A DNA stretch of 64,000 bases from Sipunculus nudus (GCA_026874595.1 CM049317.1:51355618-51419617); one strand, 5' to 3'. Shown: positions 1 through 14,725, counted from the stretch's first letter. Made by a program: numbers and translations. The notes: a model not told the origin generated them from the letters alone.

Positions 1-668
1 GGGATGGGAGTATATATCCCCCACCCCACCCCCAACATTTTGGAAAGGGGTATGATTATCTAATCAGGGAGTAAGATTTATTTACATGTACTGGAAATAG
101 AATATAAAACAATAAATAGAACAAGAGATTTTTGTTACATTGTGTCTTTCTGCTTGCCCATATATACATGGATCACTATATGTGCCAGATGTTTGAGGAA
201 TTCACAATCCTGCTCAATCAATAGAGTAATTTGTATTTTAGGATTTTGAGAATATAAATAACGATAACATGAAAGTGTTTAAAATGTCTTTTCAGAGGTT
301 TCCTTACCTTTCCATGTGTCACTCAGGCACGGAGTATTGACAGCCGTATGATGCCTTCATAAAATAGAAAAAAAAAATCTATAAAAGATCGTTCTAATGC
401 AGTTCTGTGTTCAAATCTAATTATTCTCTGCACTGGTTGCACGTAAACTTACATGTATTAGATGTGTGGTCAATTCTACCATGATTTGCGGACATGGGCG
501 CGGTCATCCTCAGTGCGTTCTTATAGATTCTACTTGGAAGATACGGGTCTAATGGCCACTAAAGTCTGCCAGCATAAGATCAACTCTACTCGATATGTGC
601 GCGCGTACACACACACACATATAGAGAGAGTGTAGCCGTGTTATGTATGTATGTACGTGCATATATCC

Positions 669-710
<42 letters not shown>

Positions 711-2009
711 TTCGAGGCTAATCATGCTTCTGGCATGTTTAAAATTATACCATTAAGCTGTCTGGTTGTTTGATTAACGGAGTCTTAAATTATACTATAA
801 TACATGTCGAAAAAAATGATGTGTGCATATATATCCCAGTACTTGATACATTCTGTCATAACTAATCCATAATGGCCGCTTGCCACTCAAACGTCGATAT
901 TTTTATGTTCATGAGAAGTTTTTTTGTGGCAGAGCAGTACATAGGTATGTGATTAACTTGAAATGAAAGGATGATCATTCAGTTAATTTATATGTGAAAG
1001 ACACACGCGCCAGGGGCAGACAGAGGACTTTACAATAGATGCCTTGGGCGCATCACCCTTTGCTCATGCAGAACAACAAAGGTTCTGCACCAAAATCTAA
1101 CCGCCCAAGAGTTACGTAAGTTGTGAGGTGAACAAACACCAACTCACATGACGCAAACCAACACACTGGAAAGAGGCAACGAGGCGGTGGTCAGCGCCCC
1201 CTGTCGCCGCCTAGCTGATCTCAGTGTGGTTTTCTGCGACTTTTTCAGTTTTAACGGTCTTTCCCGGGAGTAAACTGCAGATAAAGTGTGGTCATTCGGT
1301 CATTGCCAGCCTTGGTGTAAAGCGTTACGTACTAAATTAGAGGAAATTTCCAACTCCTTCAACGTATTTGTGGCTGACTGACAGTATGATGTATTAAGCC
1401 CTCCGAGCGCTCCAGTTAATAGGGTTTTAGACCCGTTCTCTGGGCGCTCCCGTAAAGTTTTAACTGGAGTCGTAGTTGCAGGTGTCAGATCATGCCACTA
1501 AGCCAGACAGAGAGTCGTGTCAGCCACCAGCATGACCAGTGGACCAAGCATGGGAAGGATATAAGGAGATCGGAGAGCAACAGCATCCACAGGTACAACG
1601 CAGAAGCCGATACATCCAATGACAGTAACAACCGCCTAGACCATGCCCACCATGAGCACCCCGCTAGGACACTCCGAGGCGGGCATCGCCATTCTCGTCA
1701 TCAGCTATATTTGTGACTAAGTTATTTGAACTTATCAGGGATTCCTTTCATTCGCTTGACAGGTCTTTGGTATAAGCCATTTCACTACGCTCTTAGCTTT
1801 TTGACGTGCTCCATTCATGCATTCCATAACGTTTTTTTTTTACATACGTATTTACTAACGGACTGACGGGTCTAATCAAGGGTTGTTCTGGGGATATGTA
1901 CTTAATCCCTTTCAGATTGGAGCGGGATATATATACATAGCAGTTGAATCAAATCAATGAATAGAGTATTGCGCAGTCAACACAAACAGCACGGGGCTCT
2001 TGCTAATAA
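1..2009. other. No supported gene; AT-rich intergenic DNA
   Basis: Only short reading frames with no family resemblance, including one at 1492-1716. There is a (CA)n/(AT)n patch at about 611-710. The C-rich first 60 bases resemble the G/C-run repeat near 15.07-15.18 kb. Confidence 0.6.
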
Positions 2010-2250
2010 TTACACCAGTAGCATAGAGATGGCAGCACAAACACCACCTCTCCTATCTCGGAATATTCCTCTATAGATGGCAGCACAAGCAACACAGCCA
2101 GCCCAGGACTCTGGCTTCATTATCATTGCTCCAGCAGCCCAGAGATAGCAGCACGAACAACACAGCATCTGATCTATCAGACATTCCCTATAAAGGGCTG
2201 CACAGGCGACACAACCAGCACAAAGCTCTGGCTCCATCTTCATTACAACA
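2010..2250. repeat. Imperfect local tandem repeat
   Basis: Variants of 'gatggcagcacaagcaacacagcc' and 'ctctggcttcatt' recur two to three times. The antisense reading frame therefore repeats CAGCVACAA / AGCVACAAI. Nothing suggests a real gene. Confidence 0.5.
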
Positions 2251-5200
2251 GTAAAGAGAAATGAAAATGGTTGTTGTATGAATATTAATTTGTAGAAAGT
2301 TTATTTAGAAATACTTCGTAACATGCTATTAAATGATCCCAAAACAAAGAATAGAGTATTTAAGCATGTTTATATAACACATTATTTTTATAGATCACAC
2401 AAAACAGTGTGCCATATTTGGAAGAACAAAAAGAACATATTCTGTCAATTTTATAAGTTTATTGTTGACCTTATTTTGTATGATATGGAAATGTATCATT
2501 CACATTTAGCTAGACAGCTAATTAATAACATTTTACTCATATTTCATTAAGAAAGGGACAGGAAGACATGCAAGTTAGGGTTATTTCTGGCATGATGATT
2601 TATATATGCATTAACACCCTCAAGAGTGTATAATACACCAATCTTATATTCTGTGACCTTTGGCTTAGTAATATATGCACATATTTGGCACAAAATTGAA
2701 CTCAGGCGAGTTGCTTAAATGCAAAGGTTTTTATTTGCTTTGTGACATTTGGTCGTTATGAATTCCTTTGTTTCACAATTCTATGAAGGTATAACAATTA
2801 AGTGATGCGTCTTGTCGATTGCATACATTATTTTATTGTATGGACCAAGCAGAGAAAAGCCTGCTCAGCTGCCATTGAATTCTTGGTTTCCACCGAGTCA
2901 GAAACATTTAGCCGATCCTTTTTGGACTATAATTTTCTTGGCAAGCTGCACCTTTATGATGCGGACACTCGATTGCATTATACAGGGTTTGTGTCAAATG
3001 GTTTTGGAAGTGGTCATTTTACAGACGCCGCTTTGATTTACTGCAAACTGAACATTTTATCATAACACAGCCAAAGTCCTTTGTGACGGGCTTTTGGTGA
3101 GGACTTCAACAGCACTTAAAGCCAGCTCAGAAGCGGTATCAGCAGTGGGCCTTGAGATTCTGACATGCAAAATAATTAAGGGTTATACTGAAATAGTAAA
3201 GTAGTGCCTCAGGATACGATTGTTATTACCATTTATTTTGAGACGTCGGTTATCAGATGTTCATTCCAAGTATTACCGCTAGATGGATCTCGCTGATGCC
3301 TCATATGAAGACATGTGACCTGTGAATATGCTGCAATTTATTCCAAAGGTCGGCCACTTCCATGGAACAGTTAATGCACAATGATTCATGCGCTATTGTG
3401 AACATGTTAGCAGTATAAAATATATAAAATGTAATAAATTGGAAATTTAATATATCCAAAACATAAATTGTGAAATACTAGTACATCAAACTTAGCGAGC
3501 TTTGTTTTTTTTTAGAGTAACACGACACTGAGGTAGGCCTACGCCTAAGGCTTTCAGTAATTGCTTGGTTATAGTTTACATCCATTGTTCTATACTTTGT
3601 ATATCACTGCAGATGCCCTACTTTACTTCTCTATAGCCTTATTTTTTTAATAAATTGACAATAAATTGGAGGTTATACATTAAGGTCTACACCAATGAAA
3701 ACACCGATCTTGGTTCAATAAATAAAATTTCGTAACTAAAACTATAAACTTAAACGAGAACACTTTACTTGGTATACTATACTTATCGAGTGTGGTATGC
3801 CCCATTGTTCTAGTGGCTCTAATTTGGAAAATATAATCGTATGTTCACGTATATCAGCCACACGTGACATAACTTCCTTGTTTTTGTATAGAACCTTTCC
3901 TGGTTGATGTAAATTTATGATATGAACAGTAAAGTTAATATCAGTCTTAGCAGCTGTAAGAGCAGATACAGGATCTCGTGGGCGGGGGGGGGGGGGGGGG
4001 GATGGAGCTCGACATCCTTCCATTGTTAAGCAATTGTCCAAGGAGTACACTTGTACATATAGACTTTACACAGACTTCTCATGTGCATAAGAACGGGAAA
4101 GAAAACGGTGTGAAACAAACTCTTTCGCGCATTAAGCGTACAATTTAATATATATTTTCCAGATTTTTAGGTCGAAAAATGGGGATGTGCGCCCCCTAAG
4201 CCCTCCTTAATCAGCCCCTGCCCGTGTTATGCAGAAAATTATACAAATTTGACATGATCGCATGATGAGGGGTGTGAGAGATTTCGATATAACTATCCAA
4301 ATTTTCAAGAGCATTAGGTTTTTATTTTCTGCATGGACAAAACTATAATTCTTGAGAGTAACCGTAAATACATGACTAATTACTTATTTACATTGGACTG
4401 AGAGGGCATACCACCTGGTCTTAGTTTTTGAACCAGAACTGTAGTCTGTGGATCAGATCGAGGCCTGTAATAATGTTATACCTCCGCTGGGAAGGTTTAT
4501 TAAAGGGACATATAATCAGGAGCAATATTACGCCTTTTCTTCCATACTATAAGTTCAGTTTTGCTTTATACAAATGTTTCCCAGCAAAACCATCCCAGCA
4601 CACAGTCTCAGTACCTCGCACACAGCTGTTTAACACCTTGTTATGGCTCTTCGTGTTGATAAACACAGTCCAGGTGTGTCTGTTTACCATAACAAGGCCA
4701 CTTGACCGGAGGTCCCAATATGAACCTCAACACGTGATGTTTTAGCCAGCGGGAACATGTATTACATTTTTGGCAAAGTCAGTCGAGGCATCTTTTGATT
4801 GACACGTGTTATGGCTCCGCGATGCACACGGTGTTTATGTGTGATCGCGCCCGATACACTGTTTTAACACTCGTTTACAGGAGTAAGCAAACGGTTTCAA
4901 GGCAATATTTTGGCAGGTACAGATTTATTTTAAAGGGAAGAAGCTATTTTCGTGTTAATTCAACATGCTTTATAGGTGATTGGACCTCTAAGTTTTCCCT
5001 AGGTTCGTAGGTTTAATTGTTTGTCAGCAAAAAAAAAATGAACGGATTTTAATGAACTTTTGTGGAGGAGTAAGGTAACATTCAAGGAACAATCCATAAA
5101 AGTTTGGAGGTAATTTGGATCATTCTAATATAGTTTTAATTGAAAAGATCAATTACCATTTGGACACGAGGCAATTTTTTTTTGTCCCGGCGAGGTACAA

Positions 5201-5985
5201 AGGCGTTCATCAGTGACCTCTGTTGGTCAAGTTTGAAATTATTCTGAAGTATACAGGTTGGATTATCAAGATGCTTGTTTTGGGTGATTCTGGTGGTGAT
5301 GGTGGGGGGGGGGGGGGGGGGGGGGGGGAATCAGATATAGTCGGTCAAATACACACAAATCTAGTTTTACATATTTTAATGGAAAATATCCCCTATCAAG
5401 TGTACATCGGCAAGTGACCGATATCAGACACTGCACAGGGAAATATATAAAAAAAACTTATTCGTCGTTCATGGGAACTGAACCTCAATCTACACAGTAT
5501 GAGTGACTTCAACGATTTGTATGATTTGTTTAGGTTAATTATCTATTTATCATGACAAATGAGCTAAGCATGATAAAACTAAGTATTTGTAAAGTCGAAG
5601 CTATTATTACCTAGGTTCGTGATATGCTTGTCGACAGAATGCACCAGTTTACACAGATTTACTCGTATATTCAAAGTTAGATTAATTACCTCATGGAAGG
5701 AAGTCCTCATGAAAATCAACATTCCTGAATAAGCAATCAAACATGATCACTCTTCTGATGTAAGAGTATAACTGCTTATTTAAAGCAGTTTCCACTTGTC
5801 CGGTCACGGATATGGGCACGGAACGAACACGGAACCGGATATGGAACGGACATGGATACGGTTGAAACTGAAAAGTGATAAATCAATATATTAAGCAATT
5901 TCAACTTGTACTTACACGAATACGGCGCCGTATAAGGTGATTTCGGAACTCTCCCTGTATGGTTCCCCGTCCCCGTCTTAAAAAT

Positions 5986-5990
<5 letters not shown>
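2251..5990. other. No supported gene; poly-G tracts
   Basis: Short unrelated reading frames only. G-runs lie at about 3986-4001 and 5304-5328. 2802-3065 has overlapping open frames in two phases without recognisable homology. Confidence 0.5.
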
Positions 5991-6080
<90 letters not shown>

Positions 6081-6559
6081 TGTATAAACTGTATATATAT
6101 ATTATTACATTATTATAATTAGTATTAGTATTATCTTTATAGAGAGAGTCTTTTCTGGTGCAGACTTATAGTGAGACTAATCCAATATGTGAATTAAAAT
6201 CGCACTTATTACTCCTGACTTCGGCCATATGGCCACCGTAAGGCGAACGTTTCAGTGGAACACACTACACGTAAACGTATATTTATCCGTGTCCGCGTCA
6301 GTGTCTAGACAAAAGGAAACACAGCTTTGGTGTGTTTTTTTATTTTATATTTTTTTATATAAATGATATAGTCCGGACCAGACAAACGAATGAAGTGGTT
6401 TGTAGACTTTTTTGCATATCACAGTCAGGGAATGAACCACGCAGTAAATATACAGATGCACGCAAATAAAATATAAACAATAGAATAATTCTCTCTTTCA
6501 TAATAAAGATCATGAAAACGAATGACCAAAGTGAGTGGAACTTTACAATAACAGTACAT

Positions 6560-6611
<52 letters not shown>

Positions 6612-6662
6612 TAGACATCCTAAAAATTAAAATAAATAACTGAACACACACACACTCATCCC

Positions 6663-6729
<67 letters not shown>

Positions 6730-6763
6730 CATAAAAATATTTTATCAGTATTACAAGTAAGAG

Positions 6764-6813
<50 letters not shown>

Positions 6814-6954
6814 TGTGCTGTGAAAACAGATGTAGATTCCTTAAGTGTGGCAGTGTAAACAATACATATACAAAATATTAAACTTAGTTTTGAAGATGTC
6901 TAAGAACTCATTCCGCTGAGATATCAGACCATGGATACTAATGGTTAGGTAAAA

Positions 6955-6999
<45 letters not shown>
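5991..6999. repeat. Microsatellite cluster: (AT)n and (TC)n
   Basis: (AT)n at about 5991-6080, (TC)n at 6566-6602, (AT)n at about 6665-6724, 6767-6811 and 6957-6999. They account for the Tyr-Ile and Arg-Glu reading frames seen here. Confidence 0.95.
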
Positions 7000-7000
<1 letters not shown>

Positions 7001-7647
7001 TGCAACACTTAGTGAATCTAGTCTGTGTTCAGAGCTTGTTTTAAATGAACATTTATGTAATAAAATAAATAAAATTTCGAAATGACTAAAATCTACCAAG
7101 AAATGTTATGTTCATACTTCCCTGAAAATTTGGGACCGACCGTGTCAGGAATACCATGTTTTTGATAAGATCTACACTTTGGAATCATAGGGGTTTTCCC
7201 TGTATAGCTGACGTCATTGCCGAGTTGACAGCTAGTGCTCGTACATGAGCCAATAGCTTATAACCTAAACAAATCATACAACCTAAGGTTTTGGTGGAAA
7301 AAGTATAAGGTGAAAAAGTTCTCTTATGCAGGTATTTGGTTCAGTTTACGCAAAACCTATTTTTTATATTTTTTAGGCAAGGGTGTACGTGATATGGGGA
7401 TATAATGAGATTTGGAATATGTTTGCTTGACCTGACATCGTAGGTAGCCCGATCTTACGTAGTCCGACTTTGTAACCGCCGAAATGGCAAAGGTCCGAGA
7501 CGGCACAAATCTATAATAAATGACTCATGGGAAATCCCTTCATGTGTCATGGATGAGTACAGACCGTGCGGTTATTTCTCATGGTTTACACAAAACATGG
7601 TTTTAGCTGAGAGTGCGGTTTTGTTATTTTTTATACATCATTGACAT

Positions 7648-7820
7648 CAGAAGCGGATCCGGGGGGGGGGGGGGTCAGGGCGTTCGGATCCCCCCCCCCC
7701 CTTTTTTTTCACCCGCTGCAACCTTTTTTTTAAGTTTCACATTTTATGCAGCCTTTTTCCGGACCTTGGGGACTTTTTTTATGTTTTGTCATTTCCTAAA
7801 TCCTGGATCCGCCCCTGATC
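7648..7820 (+). repeat. Dispersed GGATCC-ended short element, copy 1
   Basis: Starts agaagcggatccgg and ends cctggatccgcccctg, giving short inverted ends, with a long G/C run, 'ttccggacc' and 'ttttgtcattt' inside. Related copies lie at 12255-12453, 40682-40887 and, inverted, about 56678-56842. It has no coding capacity, so it is a MITE-like non-autonomous element by inference. Confidence 0.6.
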
Positions 7821-9151
7821 CACTCCCTCGTTATACACACACACACACACACCCTCACACACATGCCTCGACACATTTAACTTACATTCTCATTAGAAAA
7901 TAGCTGTTAATAGCGATGCAGATCAATATATGTTATAGTATATCTTTGAAATTATCTCTTTTGCAAAGTAAATTTAATTTTTTCTTTTGCTCTCTCAGAT
8001 AAAATGCGTGGGTATGAGATTTGTCTTTCATCTCCGGAGGGATAATACTAAGGCCCTGTTATAAGTTTAAGTAAAACACTCCACTTAAATCCATAGGCCT
8101 AGATTTGTATTTAAAATGTCGATTAATTGAAATTTTATACTTATGTTTTTACAATATGATAATTTAATTGGTTCCACTGCGCTTGTATTCTTAAATTATA
8201 GAATCTGAAAACCCGCATTTGATTAGGATTTTTTTTTAACTGTCTTTAATTGCGCGCATACCTAGAATACCCTAGCCTGTAAACGATCAAAAACAGCACC
8301 AACACATTACTGTTTTGTGTTACTGTCAAATGAGATAAGACATTACATACGCCCTAAGGGTAATGTCTAGACAGTTTGGAATGTACATCGCGGTCACTGA
8401 AAAAACCTTGCTGACAATGAAAATCACAAATCGGAAGAACATGATTTATTAAAGCGCGACCAGTACGTTCCTGTGGTTCTTATAAGATATTACATGACCG
8501 CATAGATTAACATTCTTACATTGCGATGATGAATGTACAGTATCATGTCTGCACGATCTGTGAGATATTCAATTGTTTTAGCATGATTCATGCACTCAGA
8601 CACATGTGCTAATTAGTCACTCACCACTGAGAAGTCAAACAATACGCAATTCGGTAGTAAGCCAGAGTGGTATACAAGCAAACACTGTATACCCCCACAT
8701 TCTCAGCGCTTCGTCATTTATGCCCACGATGATTAACGTGTCTGTATTATAGACACATGGCTTGCGCCCTGGGTCTATGCTTTCTTTGATTACGAGCTGA
8801 GTTTTTTTTACTAGCCCGACACGTACGCGGACTCCATTAATTCATCTGTGATTGCTTGACACTTGTTCACTATATGTCAGCGCTGCACCCCGAAGCAATT
8901 GAGGTTTTTTAGAGCTGCACTGGATTTCGTCAGCGCATGACGCCATGACCACGGAATTTCCGGTTGATGCTATGTTGTTTTCTCCTGTGTGAGCATAGTC
9001 ATATCGTCTGTAGAAGTTTTGTGAACAAGTCCACCTCGCCGTGAGGGGCCAAGTATATTCAAGGTAAGCATGGATCCGAAGTAGGGGAAGCAGCAGGCCC
9101 GTAGGCTGACTCCCGAGTGGGAGGGGTTCGTTCTCACTAATGGTGGAAACT

Positions 9152-9152
<1 letters not shown>
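7821..9152. other. No supported gene
   Basis: A short (CA)n at about 7835-7862. The antisense frame at 8842-9294 crosses a microsatellite and has no recognised domain. Confidence 0.5.
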
Positions 9153-9205
<53 letters not shown>

Positions 9206-9222
9206 TCATCATCATCATCATC
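9153..9222. repeat. (TA)n followed by (CAT)n microsatellite
   Basis: About 50 bp of TA followed by six CAT units. Confidence 0.95.
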
Positions 9223-9812
9223 AGATAACTGACGCTTGCGGGGGACCCAGTTGTTGCTGCTATAGAACAATATAAATATATATAGCATGAGCAAAGTCTA
9301 AGCTGGGGGGGGGGGGAGAGGAGGTAAATACTTTGTCAGAGCGAAGCATACCAGGGGGGCGTAACCTCCGAGGGGGAGGGTGTAGAAGGGGGAATCCTCC
9401 TCCCGGGGTGTGGGCATTTTTTCTTTAAATACATGCTTTAATTTGGCATTTCTGTGGGTATTATTTCGTATAATATTAGCTCTAATCACAGAAACTTAAT
9501 TTTTATTCACAAAGTGCTTTTTGCACCAGTCAGATTGAACTATTTTGCAAATTTTGTAAACTCCTTTTTGCCTAAGAATGCTCAGATCTCTTGGGGAGCT
9601 TCCCCCGAGTCTACGGCATATATATATTTTTGTAATATATTTGGGCAGTTTGCCAGATTCCGTCACGTCAGCCGTTTGCCGATATATTCATATTGTTTCA
9701 TCTTTGACAAAATAAACTGTGGTCAGCCATACTGTTGTTCGACTCATGGAGCCCGCCCGAACCTAACAATAGCCACAGGTGGTGCAGCCTTGGAGACAAT
9801 AGCGCCCCCGGT

Positions 9813-9816
<4 letters not shown>

Positions 9817-9872
<56 letters not shown>
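9817..9872. repeat. (TA)n microsatellite
   Basis: About 55 bp of perfect TA. Confidence 0.95.
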
Positions 9873-9874
<2 letters not shown>

Positions 9875-9879
9875 TTAAT

Positions 9880-12254
9880 AACATGACTAGCAGGCTAGGC
9901 AGTTAGAAGCTGAAAGAATCCAAATTATATTTAAAGCAGGCGAACAGGACTGTGCCAGAACCGGAACCTCAAGGCCTCAATTAGACCTTGGTAGGCCCGG
10001 ACAGTTCTGCAAGTCTGGTGTAAAACGAATCAATTAGGCATATACCTTGTACCGTATGACAAATTAAACTTGTAGACTGAACTATTAAGGGTGTCAAAAT
10101 AAACTCAATAACTGAAACAGGCTCATGAGTGAAATCCATATTAATATGGAACATATTAAGTGATGATTATGTCATCCCTCAGATAATTACATGTAATTGA
10201 TGCACGGAAAGGCTGCTGTTCCCCATTTCGGCATGTCTAATGGCCAAATGGACCTCCAGTACGTTGTGGAGGTGGCCTGCTTCCTGGAAGGGATTACTCA
10301 TAAATGATGGAGATTGGTATACCCCCCCCCCCCCCCGAAAACTCCAGTAACTGACCAGAAAATCCAGGTATGCATGATATGAAAATTAAATCAAAAGTGT
10401 TCATCTGCAAAAACACAATATATACTATGGTAAAACGAAGTGACAAGCATGGTAATGAATTATTTGTAGTTATATTTTGGAAAATAATACCATCTAATGC
10501 CAACAGTTTAAATATTTATTGAGTGTTACTGTATAGATTCCCGACTAAACACATGTTTCTGTCCATAACTTCTACGAATACTTTATTACTAACTTATTAT
10601 ACATATACATAAAATATTTAAAAGCTCGATGCCAAATAAGGACAAAGTAACACCAGTGGTTTTGATATTTGACAGTCTTGACGTGTTACAATATTTGTTC
10701 ACAGTGACCTATAGTTTCAGGTATATTAATATTTCTGTACAAGGTACTGCATTCATGTTTAATTTCAAATCCGCACGCCCAACGCTGTCAAGACAGGTTC
10801 ACTATACGTTTGATTTTTTTGTATATTCTTATGAATTAATAAAACATATAAAAGTATGGCCATCCTTAATTTACAACAAAAAAATGAAGAAGTTCCATAA
10901 GATCACTTAAAATATTCTATCTCATTTATTTGTTTTACTTTTTGTTAGTTTGGTTTCATCATTTATTTATAATTATTATCCATTAAAGTTGGGTTTGGGC
11001 CCTTGACTTATATGCCCCCTTTGCTCTTTTAACCAAGTGCCCTTGATCTAATCTTAGGGCCGAGAAAATGGGGATGTTGCTGCCCTCTTTTTGGGGATGT
11101 GTGTGTGTGTGGGAGGGGGGGGGGGGGATTTCCTCATATTCTCCTCTCAGATGGCAATAATCATCAAGTTGTGGACTAAAAAGAATCAAGCAGTGAAGGG
11201 GCTGTTAAATGCTTGTTTCCTAAATAAAATTAAACAAACATTTTAACTGAATTTGGAATCTACATCAGTAATACTGCTACAGATATGAGGCCGCTTTAAA
11301 CAATGTTTTTTATAAAGAATCAGTCTCTCATTGTCTGCACATGAAATAACCGTGCTAGAATATATCATTTTTACTCAGATGCTGTGGGGGGGGGGGGGGG
11401 GGGGGGGTCGGACGAACCCCCGCAGCTACACGACTCAAAAGGCATTTATATCGGGCTGGTAAGCCTAACTTGAGTCGTTATACATTTCTTTACTACCCTT
11501 TGGTGAAAAAAGTTTTATCCATACTGTCGATTTAAATCCATGGTCAGCGTCATCTCTGGTTTATTGTTAGGCCTGATGCAAGTGGAAAAAAGGTGATATA
11601 AATGTTTGTTAGGCAAAAAAAAAAATAAAATAAAAGGCATGGTCCACAGGCACCGCCCGCATCAATTTTAACACCCCCCCCCCCCCCCACATAAAACATT
11701 TTTATTTTGGTTTTCATCTTTCAAAAAGATAAAATAATACAATTTTGATACGATTTCCTTTGTTATGTAAGGCTTTGACCTGTTTAGCAAAAACCTGTTA
11801 TTTTAATGCTTTTCCCTGCTCATATGCCATTTTTATTGAAACATACAAAAAAGGTAAAAAATTAAATACCGCCCGCCCGCATTGATTTCTAACAAAAAGT
11901 ACCTGAGAACCACACCTTTTTATTTATTTATTTTTTTTTTTGGCCTTACAGCACGGTTTATACACTACCCCGGCTATGCAAATCTGTCCAAGGATAGGGG
12001 AAGGGCTAATGAAAATCGCTATAACTCTAATATACTGCAACAAATGACTTCTCATTTAAAGCATATAGAAATAACAGGGAACCTCGTTTTGAAATGATCA
12101 TAAACAGTTATTAATAATTAATTTAATGTTTTGGCTTTCATACTCTTAAATCGAAAAATTAAAAATTGCAAACGTTAGCATTATAAAATTCCAATAACAA
12201 GACGGAACCACTGTGTACTGTTGGAAAAAGAAATAAATCGTTGCATACACGTTT
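9880..12254. other. No supported gene
   Basis: Short reading frames only. G/C homopolymer runs at about 10321-10336, 11117-11128, 11386-11407 and 11674-11688. Confidence 0.5.
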
Positions 12255-12453
12255 CAGAAGCTGATCATGGAGGAGGGTCGAGGGGGTCCGGACCACTCCT
12301 TTTTCAGCAGCCGCAAGCTTTTCTTATGTGTTTCAGACCATTTCTTGTTGCCTGGACCCCCCTTTTCCGGACCTGGGGACCTGTTTTTAAGCTTTGTCAT
12401 TAGTCCTCCTGGGTTGGACCTCTCCTTTTCCTAAATCCTGGATCCACCCCTGC
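12255..12453 (+). repeat. Dispersed GGATCC-ended short element, copy 2
   Basis: Shares gggggtccgga, 'cttttccggacct', 'ttgtcattagtcct' and 'tcctggatccacccctg' with the copies at 7.6 and 40.7 kb. Confidence 0.6.
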
Positions 12454-12736
12454 GTTTTGTGTAAATGTCTGAGGGAAATGGTTGTTCATGCATTAAACAG
12501 CGTCCATCCTTGTTCAGAGCTTATAAGTACTTCTTTCTATTCGTTTAGAAACCAATTCACTTTGATAAATATTCCAAAAGGACTATTTTTTGCTGCATTA
12601 AATACTGACAAAAGCAAAAATGTTTAATGAAATTGTCGTCCAAACTAGAATTAACTTGAAATCTTTTTTTAAGAAAATTTTTTATCCAGACTATGTATTT
12701 AAGAACTATGGCAAGTTATGCTCAGGTCTGATAATG

Positions 12737-13784
12737 CACTCAAAAAACAGATTGGTAACATATATTACCAATTTAATTGGTTTAGCCAGTTTTGGTTGTT
12801 TTAACCAAGATATTGTTTATCTTAACCAATGAATTGTTAAAGTACTAACCAAACCAGTTGGTTGTTTTGACCAATTTTAATTGGTTAACAGAATAAACAT
12901 ACTGTATGTAGGTTTAACCAATTTATTGGTCAATTGATAACCAAAATATTGGTTACTTTAGCACACATATATGACCAATTTGGTTGTTTGAGATGATATT
13001 GGTTGATTTAACCAACACATTGGTAATTTCAACCAACTTGTAACCAAACTCATTGGTCATTTTGACCAATTTTTATTAGTCGACCGTTTGGTTGCTATAT
13101 TTAACCATTTTTCTTGGTTGACTTAAATATTGGTTACTTTTATCAACATATTGGTTATTTTACCAACTGATTGGTCAAGCACTGACCAAGCCGATTGGTC
13201 AGTTTTAACATCAGACGGAAAACTGCTCCAAATCTGACACAAGAGATGCAAGCTTCACTGTCCGAGGGGCAAAACGTCTGCCTTGTACGCGAGCGGTCAT
13301 AGGTTCGATTCCACCGGGCGGAATTTGTGTTTCCCCTTGAAACCCCCACCAGAGCTACCCGAAACTAAAGAAAGATTTACAAGAAGACTCCCAATCAATC
13401 TGAAGAATAAAACAACTGAAAAGGGGACTGAAAGTAGCAGTGCACACATAAATGTGTCTACTAGTCTGACAAATTTTAATTGGTTCATGTGACCAATTTA
13501 TTATTTGATTTAACCAATTTGTTTTAGTTGACCTCAACCAAAGTACATTGGTTGAGAATAACCAAATTATTTTGGTCAAACTGATCAATTTTGTTAGTTT
13601 AAATGATCAGCTGGTTTGGTTGCTCTGACCAATATAAAGGTTGATTTGACCAATACCTGTTGTTTGATTACGACCAAATTAAATTGGTTGTTTTAAACAA
13701 TAAATTGTTTGGACATATTTTGACCAGTTAAATTGGTTGGAAACCAATTTTTTTGTGGAATCAACCAATCTGTTTTTTTGAGTG
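12737..13784. mobile_element. 1.05-kb terminal-inverted-repeat element filled with TTGGTT/AACCAA
   Basis: The left end cactcaaaaaacagattggt (12737) is matched in inverse at the right end, accaatctgtttttttgagtg (to 13784). The interior is an irregular succession of ttggtt and aaccaa words about 10-25 bp apart, interrupted at about 13190-13465 by unrelated sequence with a tRNA-like segment. No transposase reading frame is present, so it is a non-autonomous DNA element by inference. No clear target duplication was found. Confidence 0.65.
13220..13345 (+). repeat. tRNA-derived SINE-like insertion inside the TTGGTT element
   Basis: Contains ggttcgattccaccgggcgg, close to the pol III B box GGTTCGANTCC, preceded by a tRNA-like stretch (gtccgaggggcaaaacgtct). 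There is no acceptor-stem pairing, so it is not a working tRNA gene. Confidence 0.45.
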
Positions 13785-13789
13785 TGTTA

Positions 13790-14674
13790 TCTGTTTTTCT
13801 TATTTTTAGTTCATTAAAATGAAGCGAGTAATTTAAAATTACGTTTTTCCCCTTTTCTCAGAATGAATAAATCATGTAAAAATTAAGGAAGGTAAATGAT
13901 CAAATATATTTGATATTAATTCAAGTTTTTTGCATGGCACAGGACCTCCCATAAAATGCATAAATCCAAATTATTTTATAACGAAAGTGCTGGTTTGTGT
14001 AACGTGAGGTATTATATCATTTCAGATCATCTTATTGTAGAGGTTTTATACTTTGTCTGAACATGTCGCAATATGATTGTTTTCATTCTAACTTTTCTTC
14101 ATACTTTAACTGAAAATTATATGTTCAATTTGTCATCTTAAAATATTGCATACAGTAATGTGAGTTCATATGTATCTGCATATAATTTCGATACTACATA
14201 TAAATTGTGCAGGAAACCGAAATATGTATTTTTCGTAAGTCGCACTTAGGTATATATGTATTTCCTTGAATAACACACACACACACACATATAAATGGTA
14301 TGTGATGAATCTGAGTCACTGTATATATTCGGTTTCGTCTCATCGGTTTATCAGGTGCCTGAAATTCAACTGCTGCGATACCGGTTTTTACTATTTCTTT
14401 TTCGCACGGTTGAATGCCCTTTATCCATGATGACAGATGGATACTATTTCGGAACGCATGTTCAGCAAATTCCTTTATTGGGAGCTTAGGATTGCTATTT
14501 TCTTGGCCAAACACAATGTTAGATTGAAAAGACATTCCTGTCATTATGCATTCGTGTTCATCTACCAAATATTTCTTAGGGTGTAGTTTATAATTTTATA
14601 TAATATATGTTAGCTGTTAAGTTATTAACATTAATTATCTTATTATAAATATGGTTATGTTTGAATAAAGTAGC

Positions 14675-14725
<51 letters not shown>

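Noticed and set aside
1492-1716. 74-codon frame rich in His, Arg and Ser
   Set aside because: No domain, splice context or repeat support; composition is typical of a chance frame.
9034-9050. tggcccctcacggcga (minus strand) identical to part of gene A exon 1; a similar word at 19424-19440
   Set aside because: The flanks are unrelated and no signal-peptide frame surrounds them. A match of this length can occur by chance in 64 kb.
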